This document shows positions 1 to 6,159 of a DNA stretch of 64,000 nucleotides, one piece after another; within the stretch, counting starts at the first letter, position 1, and each line of letters begins with the position of its first letter. The DNA is taken from contig NZ_CP126963.1 of assembly GCF_002871945.2 (NCBI RefSeq), positions 1,488,001 to 1,552,000 on the forward strand, in the 5' to 3' direction. Below the pieces are notes generated by a model that saw only the letters and a program-made list of their open reading frames with translations, searched no databases and had not been told where the DNA came from. A program made the translations under genes and the position numbers. This DNA is from Gleimia hominis (lineage in GTDB: Bacteria; Actinomycetota; Actinomycetes; Actinomycetales; Actinomycetaceae).

Positions 1-1
1 T

Positions 2-451
2 TTCCGTATTCCGCCGCACATGATCGGCGACCTCGAAAAATCCTCGTTTTCCAATATTGAGCAGCAGTCGTTGGAGTTTGTGAAGTACACGCTTGATCCG
101 TGGGTGATCCGCTTCGAACAAGCCATCACCAAAACCCTGCTCAGCCCGCGCGAGAAGCCGCAGATCTATGTGAAGTTCAACCTCGAAGGCTTGCTGCGTG
201 GGGATTACGAATCCCGAATGAATGGGTATGCGGTGGCCCGGCAGAACGGGTGGATGAGCGCCAACGATATCCGCGAACTAGAAAACCTCGACAAGATCCC
301 TGCCGAAGCTGGCGGCGACCTCTACCTAGTCAACGGCAATATGCTCCCGCTCGGTCTCGCAGGGGCATACGCGCAGACAACCGAGTCTGAACCAGAGCCT
401 GAACCGGCTGAGGAACCTATGAGTGAATCTTCTGTAAGGAGGAGGATATGA
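2..451 (+). CDS. Phage portal protein, C-terminal part (partial)
   Basis: This is the last 149 codons of a gene that begins left of the window; the frame is open from base 2. Portal proteins form the dodecameric ring at the capsid vertex through which DNA is packaged. The segment around residues 20-90 has the look of the HK97-family portal C-terminus: an amphipathic helix with DPWVIRFEQAI, then a turn NLEGLLRGDYESRMNGY and the helix ANDIRELENLDKIP. The extreme C-terminus is acidic (Glu/Pro-rich). The stop codon overlaps the next start (ATGA), and the next gene's AGGAGGA ribosome site lies inside this coding end. The protease and capsid genes that follow support the call. Confidence 0.85.
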   Translation, partial: FRIPPHMIGDLEKSSFSNIEQQSLEFVKYTLDPWVIRFEQAITKTLLSPREKPQIYVKFNLEGLLRGDYESRMNGYAVARQNGWMSANDIRELENLDKIPAEAGGDLYLVNGNMLPLGLAGAYAQTTESEPEPEPAEEPMSESSVRRRI

Positions 452-1335
452 GACGTTTTTGGAACTGGCTCACACCCGAGCCACACAACACTGACCCGGA
501 CGCAAGTAGTGTCCGGGTTTTGCGTATTAGCGGCACAATCGCTGAAGAATCCTGGTTCGATGATGACATCACACCCGCCATCTTCGCAGCCGAACTCAAC
601 GCGGGTAGCGGGCCGGTGACGATCTGGCTCAACAGCCCGGGTGGTGATGTTGTGGCTGCGGCGCAGATCTACAACATGCTCATCGACTACCCAGGCGAGG
701 TGACCGTCAATATCGACGGTATCGCCGCATCGGCCGCGTCCGTGATTGCAATGGCCGCATCCACCGTGGCTATGAGTCCGGTTTCGATGCTCATGATTCA
801 TAACCCAGCGACGATGGCGGTTGGCGATAAGGACGAACTCGCACGTGCGATGAGCATGCTTGATTCGGTCAAAGACTCGATCCTGAATGCCTACCAGGAA
901 AAGACGAACCTGAGCCGGGCGAAGCTGTCCAAGCTCATGGATGCCGAGACGTGGATGGATGCCCGTGCCGCGATTGACATGGGTTTCGCCGACGAACTCC
1001 TCACCGGCCAGCGCAACCCCGCCTTCGCGGTCGAACCCAAGAAGCCCGACGATGACCCGGATGACGACCCAGATGATGAGGACGAGGTCGACTCTCCAGA
1101 CGATCCAGACGAAGACGACGATGAGGAGCTGAAGCGGCAGGTGTTCCCACCCAAGAACGTGGGACAAGGCACGGTGTTTTCACGCCGAGCAGCCGAGCAA
1201 AAACTCGTCGCACACCTGACCGCCACATCACCGCCGAAGCCGGTGCGACCACCACACCCCACCGCTACTCCCGCCGTGCCTGTTGGTCGGCGGGTTCTTG
1301 ATTTGTACGCCGAACTAGCTAACCAACCCCACTGA
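448..1335 (+). CDS. ClpP-like prohead maturation protease
   Basis: Serine protease of the ClpP/crotonase fold that serves as capsid maturation protease in many actinophages; it would trim the capsid scaffold domain during head assembly. Residues about 20-180 carry the fold: the NSPGG loop (62-66), the nucleophile in GIAAS (Ser95) and the general-base His118 in MIHNP. An Asp in the following helix region would complete the triad. The C-terminal third is not part of the enzyme: residues about 205-235 are almost pure Asp/Glu/Pro, followed by a Pro-rich basic tail. The start is fixed by an ATGA overlap with the portal gene and a strong AGGAGG site. The 295-residue length is longer than host ClpP (about 200) because of this tail. 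Confidence 0.88.
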   Translation: MRRFWNWLTPEPHNTDPDASSVRVLRISGTIAEESWFDDDITPAIFAAELNAGSGPVTIWLNSPGGDVVAAAQIYNMLIDYPGEVTVNIDGIAASAASVIAMAASTVAMSPVSMLMIHNPATMAVGDKDELARAMSMLDSVKDSILNAYQEKTNLSRAKLSKLMDAETWMDARAAIDMGFADELLTGQRNPAFAVEPKKPDDDPDDDPDDEDEVDSPDDPDEDDDEELKRQVFPPKNVGQGTVFSRRAAEQKLVAHLTATSPPKPVRPPHPTATPAVPVGRRVLDLYAELANQPH

Positions 1336-1349
1336 AAGGACCAACACTC

Positions 1350-2576
1350 ATGTCTACTTCACTTTCTGTTTCTGACCTTCGTACCAAGCGCGCAGATGTT
1401 TGGGAGAAGGCGAAGGCCTTCCTCGATGAGCGCCGCGATGCTACATCGGGCTGCTTGTCGGCTGAAGATGATCAGGCTTACGCGAAGATGGAAGCCGAGA
1501 TCGATTGTCTCACCAATGAAATCGCCCGTTCCGAACGTGCACTGCGCCGCGACGCCGACCTCGCCAAGGCAACCAACACGCCGCTGACCTCAATGCCAGG
1601 CATGAACCCTGATGATGAAGCCAAGCCGACTGCACCTCGAGCAACCGCCTCGTATAAGCGGGCGTTTTGGGATGCGATGCGACTGAACATTTCACCGATG
1701 GAAGTACGCAACGCACTGTCCGAGGGCGTCGATACCGAGGGCGGCTATCTGGTGCCTGACGAGTTTGAACGCACGCTGATCTCCTCACTGGAAGATCAGA
1801 ACATCATGCGCTCCTTGGCGAAGGTCATTCAAACCACCAGCGGGGATCGGAAGATCCCGGTCGTCTCCACGCATGGTACTGCTGGGTGGCTCGATGAAGG
1901 CAAGCCATATACAGAGTCAGATGAAGCCTTCACGCAGGTGACGCTGAGCGCGTTTAAGCTCGGCACCTTCCTCAAAATTTCAGAGGAACTCTTGAACGAT
2001 AGCGCGTTTAATGTCGAGCAGTACCTGGCGGCGGAGTTTGCTCGCCGTATCGGCGCTGCCGAAGAAGAAGCCTTCCTCACCGGGGACGGAAAGGGCAAGC
2101 CCACCGGTATTTTCGCAGCCACTGGTGGTGGTGAGAAGGCACTGACTACGGGCAAGGCGAGCGATATTACGGCTGATGAACTCATCGATCTGCACTACGG
2201 TTTGCGCGGCCCGTATCGGAAGAACGCGGTATGGCTGATGAACGACTCGACCGTGAAAACCATCCGCAAGCTCAAGGACGGCAACGGCCAGTATCTGTGG
2301 CAGCCAGCCCTGACCACAGGAACCCCAGACCTTGTCCTTGGCCGCCCCGTCCACACGAGCACCTTCGTGCCGGAAATCAAGGCTGGTGCGTCCACGGTTG
2401 CTTTCGGTGACTTGTCGTATTACTGGATCGCCGACCGCCAGGGACGCTCGTTTAAGCGGCTGAACGAGTTGTTCGCCACCACCGGGCAGGTCGGATTCCT
2501 CGCCTCGCAGCGACTGGACGGCAAGCTCGTCCTACCCGAAGCGATCAAAGTTCTGACCCAAAAGACTGGAGCCTAA
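1350..2576 (+). CDS. HK97-family major capsid protein
   Basis: Forms the icosahedral shell. The first 70 or so residues are a charged, helix-forming delta/scaffold segment (KRADVWEKAKAFLDERRD). It is followed by a linker and the coat domain from about residue 100, with SEGVDTEGGYLVPDEFE leading into the N-arm region, the usual HK97-fold order. Late motifs such as FGDLSYYWIADRQGRS and a C-terminal LDGKLVLPEAIKVL strand are typical of the family. Length (408 residues) fits a coat with an attached scaffold. It starts 14 bases after the protease gene with GAAAGGA as ribosome site. The neighbouring protease would remove the N-terminal scaffold; the cleavage position is not evident. Confidence 0.92.
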   Translation: MSTSLSVSDLRTKRADVWEKAKAFLDERRDATSGCLSAEDDQAYAKMEAEIDCLTNEIARSERALRRDADLAKATNTPLTSMPGMNPDDEAKPTAPRATASYKRAFWDAMRLNISPMEVRNALSEGVDTEGGYLVPDEFERTLISSLEDQNIMRSLAKVIQTTSGDRKIPVVSTHGTAGWLDEGKPYTESDEAFTQVTLSAFKLGTFLKISEELLNDSAFNVEQYLAAEFARRIGAAEEEAFLTGDGKGKPTGIFAATGGGEKALTTGKASDITADELIDLHYGLRGPYRKNAVWLMNDSTVKTIRKLKDGNGQYLWQPALTTGTPDLVLGRPVHTSTFVPEIKAGASTVAFGDLSYYWIADRQGRSFKRLNELFATTGQVGFLASQRLDGKLVLPEAIKVLTQKTGA

Positions 2577-2597
2577 ACAGATAAGGAGGTGGCCGCA

Positions 2598-2915
2598 ATG
2601 ACCACAACAGAGCTTACCTCGCAGGTGAAGGCGAACCTGCTCATCACCTTCGACGATGACGACAAGCTGCTTGTCGCATTGGTGAATGCGGCCACCTCCT
2701 ACGCATGTTCTTTCCAGCACCTGCCCGAAAACCACTACGAGACACACGACATGTCTGGGGCAACCAGGCAGGGCGTTGTCATGCTCGCCTCGCATTTCTA
2801 CGAGTCGCGTGATGGTTCCACGGCAGGGTTCTGGGCAGATAAACCGGATGCCGCTAAAGCGGTGTGGAGCGCGGTGAACAATCTGCTGCGTCTGGATCGG
2901 GATTGGAAGGTGTAG
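2598..2915 (+). CDS. Head-tail connector (gp6-like)
   Basis: Small all-helical protein of 105 residues with the pattern of phage gp6/gp15-type connectors: a short helix with LTSQVKANLLITFDDDD, then LLVALVNAATSYACSFQ and a C-terminal helix ending NNLLRLDRDWKV. Such proteins form the ring joining portal and neck. An upstream in-frame GTG at 2589 is possible, but the AAGGAGG at 2583-2589 sits 8 bases before the ATG at 2598, so the ATG is chosen. Position directly behind the capsid gene is the normal place for this protein. Confidence 0.78.
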   Translation: MTTTELTSQVKANLLITFDDDDKLLVALVNAATSYACSFQHLPENHYETHDMSGATRQGVVMLASHFYESRDGSTAGFWADKPDAAKAVWSAVNNLLRLDRDWKV

Positions 2916-2919
2916 ACCA

Positions 2920-3258
2920 ATGGCTTCTTTGGGATCCATGCGCACCACGATCGACCTCATCATCCCGGTCGTCGTCCGCGATAAGGCGGGGTTCACCACC
3001 ACACGCGATGAAGTGAAGGCGACGGCGCGGGCGCAGATCGAGGTGCGGCACGCATCGAGCGCGTGGGTGAACCGGGCAGCGTACTCACAGGCCGACGTTC
3101 TCTTCCGCATCCGCACCATCCCCGGACTATCCGTGACCACTGATATGCAGATCAGCGGACCCGAGGGCAGGTATGTGATCGACGCCGTCGAAGTCATCGG
3201 CCGCTACGTCGAGATTCTCGCCCACCAGACCACGCCCGAAGGAGAGCCCCGTGGCTAG
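2920..3258 (+). CDS. Head closure / head-tail adaptor protein
   Basis: 112-residue protein, mostly beta by composition, with segments like TIDLIIPVVVRDKAGFTTT and MQISGPEGRYVIDAVEVIGR. These match the SPP1 gp16 / head-tail joining style proteins that seal the head after packaging. It begins four bases after the connector gene and its end overlaps the GTG start of the next gene by 8 bases, so the neck genes are translationally coupled. Family placement rests on gene order and general pattern rather than a specific motif. Confidence 0.68.
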   Translation: MASLGSMRTTIDLIIPVVVRDKAGFTTTRDEVKATARAQIEVRHASSAWVNRAAYSQADVLFRIRTIPGLSVTTDMQISGPEGRYVIDAVEVIGRYVEILAHQTTPEGEPRG

Positions 3259-3688
3259 AGTTCAGATTCGCTTGCCAAACGCGTTCATTGATTCCCTTGA
3301 TGCTGCCAGCCGCGTGCTGGAAACCTCGGCTGATGAGGTGTTGGAGGCGGGGGCTGCGGTGGTTGAGCCGCGTATGCGAGCAAACCTCACCGGCGCGATC
3401 GGACGCGCCACCAAGAATCCCTCGCGTTCAACAGGACAGCTTCTCGCTGCGCTTGGTACGACCTCGGTGAAAGTAAACAGCCGAGGCGATCACAACATTA
3501 AGGTTGGCTTCGCTGAGAACCGCCGCGACGGCAGAGCGAATGCGTTGATCGCCAACGTCCTCGAACACGGCCGATCCAACCAACCTGCGCGCCCGTTTCT
3601 TGCACCCACACGGTCGCAAACACGGCGTGGTGCAATCGAGGCCATGAAAACGGCGTTGACGGCGCGGATTGAGCAGGTCAAACCATGA
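3251..3688 (+). CDS. HK97 gp10-like neck/tail protein
   Basis: 145 residues, GTG start with GGAGAG ten bases upstream. The pattern is that of the HK97-gp10 family: an N-terminal helix, a central beta region with GFAENRRDGRANALIANVLEHG, the conserved RPFLAPTRSQ segment, then a C-terminal helix. These proteins sit at the head-tail interface. The gene overlaps both neighbours (8 bases upstream, ATGA downstream), as is common in the neck module. Confidence 0.75.
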   Translation: MARVQIRLPNAFIDSLDAASRVLETSADEVLEAGAAVVEPRMRANLTGAIGRATKNPSRSTGQLLAALGTTSVKVNSRGDHNIKVGFAENRRDGRANALIANVLEHGRSNQPARPFLAPTRSQTRRGAIEAMKTALTARIEQVKP

Positions 3689-4029
3689 CCGCACTCCTCG
3701 AACAACTCACGACGATCGCTGACGAGCTTGGTTTGCCGTTCGAAGTCAGCCTCTACACGACGACGCCAGCGTCGCAGACGTATCTGGTGGCAACCCCGCT
3801 GACGGACGTGTTGGACGTGTTCGCAGACAATCAACCCAGTATCGAGGTTGAGGAAGTTCGCCTCGCACTTTTCACGAAATCTAACTATCTCGACCTGCGT
3901 AACCGCATTACCCGCGCCCTGCTCGACGCCGGTTTAACGATTACTGGCCGTACGTATGTCGGCTTTGAAGCTGATACCGGATTTCACCATTACGCGATAG
4001 ACGTCGCAACCCACCACATCTACAGATAA
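3685..4029 (+). CDS. Tail terminator/completion protein
   Basis: 114 residues starting at an ATGA overlap. Sequence features are a long N-terminal helix (LLEQLTTIADELGLPFEV), a central LVATPLTDVLDVFADNQPSIEVEEVRLALFTK region and a C-terminal HHYAIDVATHHIYR strand. This resembles the small minor tail/terminator proteins found between the gp10-like gene and the major tail gene in siphoviruses. The call rests mainly on position; no enzymatic motif is present. Confidence 0.65.
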   Translation: MTALLEQLTTIADELGLPFEVSLYTTTPASQTYLVATPLTDVLDVFADNQPSIEVEEVRLALFTKSNYLDLRNRITRALLDAGLTITGRTYVGFEADTGFHHYAIDVATHHIYR

Positions 4030-4041
4030 GGAGAATTTCTC

Positions 4042-4650
4042 ATGGCAACTATTGGTTTAGACAAGCTCTACTACGCCACGATCACCGAAAACCCCGATAC
4101 GGGTGAGGAAACCTACGCCAAACCCAAACCGCTGGCCAAAGCTATCTCCGCTGAACTCTCCGTCGAGGTGGCTGAAGCGATCCTGTATGCCGATGACGGC
4201 CCTTCCGAGATCGTCAAGGAATTCAAATCCGGAACCCTCACTTTGGGGATTGATGATCTGGGTGGTGAAGCAGCCGCCGCCTTGACTGGCGCGAGCGTGG
4301 ATTCTAACGGGGTGCTCATCTCAGCCTCCGAGGACGGTGGGTCTCCAGTGGCGATAGGTTTCCGAGCCGCACGAAGCAATGGGAAGTATCAGTATTTCTG
4401 GCTGTACCGTGTCAAGTTCGCCCTGCCAACAGAAACGCTGGCCACCAAGGCTGACTCGATCACGTTCTCCACCCCGAGCATTGAGGGCACGATTCTGCGC
4501 CGCAACAAGCCGGATACAAAGGGGCGTCATCCGTGGAAGGCCGAAGTCACCGAAGGCAGCACCGGGGTCAAGCCCGAGACGATCACGAACTGGTATGCGC
4601 AAGTCTATGAACCCGCCACCACCAGCGCGAAACCCGCATCCAACAGCTAG
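4042..4650 (+). CDS. Major tail (tube) protein
   Basis: 202 residues, preceded by AAGGAG. The sequence opens with MATIGLDKLYYATITENPDTG, characteristic of phi13-type major tail proteins, and continues with beta-rich repeats and a conserved KYQYFWLYRVKFALPTE stretch. It forms stacked hexameric rings of the tail tube. The gene lies directly before the tail-assembly chaperone genes and tape measure, the canonical order. The Thr/Ala/Pro tail at the C-terminus is probably disordered. Confidence 0.87.
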   Translation: MATIGLDKLYYATITENPDTGEETYAKPKPLAKAISAELSVEVAEAILYADDGPSEIVKEFKSGTLTLGIDDLGGEAAAALTGASVDSNGVLISASEDGGSPVAIGFRAARSNGKYQYFWLYRVKFALPTETLATKADSITFSTPSIEGTILRRNKPDTKGRHPWKAEVTEGSTGVKPETITNWYAQVYEPATTSAKPASNS

Positions 4651-4669
4651 CCCGAGAGGACTGAAAGCC

Positions 4670-5095
4670 ATGAGCAAGAAAACCAGCAACGCTAAGGCTG
4701 CAAGCACGGTGGAGTCTGGCCGGTCAGCGACTGTGCTGATTGGTGGGGAGCCGTTCGAATTGGTGCTCACCACCCGCGCCACCCGGCTCATCGCCGAACG
4801 CTACGGCGGACTTGAGCACCTCGGCGAGGCCCTCGAAACCTCTGATGATCTGGGTAAAACGCTCGGTGAGGTGATTTGGCTGATCACGCTGCTAGCCAAC
4901 CAGTCAGTCCAGATCCACAATCACCGCCACCCAGACGGCAAGCGCCCAGAGCTGAGCGTGGATGAGGTTGAACTACTCACTGTGCCTGCTGATCTGGCGG
5001 ACTATCGTGGCGCGATCGCCGAAGCCCTCCAACGAGGCACACGCCGAGACATCCTGACCGAGCCAGTCCCAAAAGCACCAGCAGTGGACGCGTAG
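4670..5095 (+). CDS. Tail assembly chaperone (short, G-type product)
   Basis: 141 residues from the ATG at 4670, which follows the major tail stop by 19 bases and has a GAGAGGA upstream. The core FELVLTTRATRLIAERYGG and the following helical region resemble gpG-like tail assembly chaperones that coat the tape measure protein during tail assembly. Near its 3' end lies a canonical slippery heptamer (C CCA AAA, 5068-5074), after which a -1 frame stays open to 5289. The short product is made when no shift occurs and ends at TAG 5093-5095. A longer in-frame opening upstream of 4670 overlaps the major tail gene and is rejected as a start. Confidence 0.8.
   Translation: MSKKTSNAKAASTVESGRSATVLIGGEPFELVLTTRATRLIAERYGGLEHLGEALETSDDLGKTLGEVIWLITLLANQSVQIHNHRHPDGKRPELSVDEVELLTVPADLADYRGAIAEALQRGTRRDILTEPVPKAPAVDA
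5068..5074 (+). promoter_or_regulatory. -1 ribosomal frameshift slippery site
   Basis: The heptamer CCCAAAA fits X XXY YYZ in the reading frame of the upstream chaperone (C CCA AAA G). Slippage by -1 continues as Ser-Thr-Ser-Ser-Gly-Arg and stays open for 71 codons. Frameshift fusion of two tail chaperones (as in lambda gpG/gpGT) is well established at this genome position. That the shift happens here is an inference from the sequence. Confidence 0.75.
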
Positions 5096-5289
5096 TCGAC
5101 AACGATCAGGCTGTGTTCACGCGGCTGGCGTATATCGGAATGGCCCATCTCCACCTATCGCGGGTGGAGGTGGGCTTAACCGTGTTCGGGGAACTCTTGG
5201 ATCTGGTCGACTGCTGGCGACTCGAAACCGGCAGAGCCCAACCCTTACGTCAATGGTTCATCGACGACGTGATTCCTGCCGGGATTTAG
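5074..5289 (+). CDS. Tail assembly chaperone, T-frame extension
   Basis: This 71-codon open frame has no convincing start or ribosome site of its own; it would be read as the C-terminal part of a GT-type fusion after -1 slippage at 5068-5074. Its protein reads DNDQAVFTRLAYIGMAHL through WFIDDVIPAGI and is helical, like the T domain that contacts the tape measure and tail tube. Position between chaperone G and the tape measure supports it. Its stop (TAG 5287-5289) overlaps the stop of the opposite-strand hydrolase, so the inserted cassette begins exactly where the chaperone ends. An internal GTG or ATG start cannot be excluded. Confidence 0.7.
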   Translation, partial: STSSGRVVDNDQAVFTRLAYIGMAHLHLSRVEVGLTVFGELLDLVDCWRLETGRAQPLRQWFIDDVIPAGI

Positions 5290-5903
5290 ATACTGTTCCA
5301 GTGGGCTTTTAGTTCGTGAGCGAATTGCGTGGGCATTGATTGATGCCACTGATGACCCGCGTCTGGCACAACGATGAGGCGGGCTGGTGGGATCTGTTGG
5401 CTGATGGTGCGGGCGGCAGGAAGATTCGCACGGTCTTTCGAGCCGCACGCAATCGTCGTTGGAACCGCGATATTTCCAAGCTCTGGCTCAAAATCAATGG
5501 CTGATATTTGACGCAGGATTTCCAGCAACTGTTGCTTGGAAATCTGTGGTGGGCACACGAGACGCTCAGGCAAGACTCGCATGAGAACGCTTTGAATGCA
5601 CATCAATACTTTAGGAGGGCGCGCCTGCGGAGCTGAAAGAAACAGGGAGCGAACCATGTGCGGGTGCCGTATAGCCAGATCAAGACCCATCACCGCACCA
5701 AGAGATAATCCAACCACGTCGACTGGATCATTCAGTGATGCGGCGAGTTCGTCCGTGCGCTCATGTAACGACCATGGCATTCCTGATGGCTGACCGAAAA
5801 CAGTGGGCGTGAGCGCGTCAATGCTCTCGAACTCGTTGATGACACCATTCCAGGCTTGCGGGGTCTCACCAAGTCCGTGGAGGAAAAGCACCGGAATGCT
5901 CAT
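5286..5903 (-). CDS. Alpha/beta-fold hydrolase (phage cargo gene)
   Basis: 205 residues from the ATG at 5903, which overlaps the stop of the upstream small membrane gene (ATGA); this fixes the start rather than the longer opening further up. The alpha/beta hydrolase signs are the oxyanion loop LFLHGLG at the N-terminus, the nucleophile elbow GLSLG in VVGLSLGAVMGLDLA, an Asp in ACGSKD, and the terminal catalytic His in DAGHQW. No signal peptide is seen, so it acts in the cytoplasm; the substrate is unknown. It lies antisense inside the late tail operon, which suggests a cargo (moron) gene expressed in the lysogen rather than a tail component. Its small size suggests an esterase-like enzyme, but no specific family was recognised. 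Confidence 0.82.
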   Translation of the reverse strand: MSIPVLFLHGLGETPQAWNGVINEFESIDALTPTVFGQPSGMPWSLHERTDELAASLNDPVDVVGLSLGAVMGLDLAIRHPHMVRSLFLSAPQARPPKVLMCIQSVLMRVLPERLVCPPQISKQQLLEILRQISAIDFEPELGNIAVPTTIACGSKDRANLPAARTISQQIPPARLIVVPDAGHQWHQSMPTQFAHELKAHWNSI

Positions 5904-6100
5904 CGCTGCAAACCACGAGTGGCAAGATGCCACGCTACAAGCCCGATCGCACATATTGCGAAACCTGCTGCATTAGCGATGCCCGTGACGGGATGCACGA
6001 CACCGCTCATCCACAAAACAGCGAAAACGACCGTACCGATGACGAGTAAAGCAAACAACGGCCATACCCACCGGCGATTAGTTACAACATTGGCCCACAC
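5900..6100 (-). CDS. Small two-helix membrane protein
   Basis: 66 residues, GTG start at 6100 preceded by a very strong AGGAGGA. Two hydrophobic stretches (PLFALLVIGTVVFAVLW and GIANAAGFAICAIGLVAW) separated by a short GVVHPVTG turn predict a hairpin in the membrane. Its stop overlaps the start of the hydrolase gene, so the two form an operon. No family is recognised. A role as superinfection-exclusion or membrane-anchored partner of the hydrolase is possible but unproven. Confidence 0.72.
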   Translation of the reverse strand: MWANVVTNRRWVWPLFALLVIGTVVFAVLWMSGVVHPVTGIANAAGFAICAIGLVAWHLATRGLQR

Positions 6101-6159
6101 GATTCCTCCTCATCCTCTAGCCAATTTTAACCCCCAGCAACGCGAAGGAATACAGACCT

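Noticed and set aside
322-1167. A 281-codon minus-strand frame opposite the prohead protease
   Set aside because: Composition is that of an antisense shadow; the plus strand has the ClpP catalytic residues and a ribosome site.
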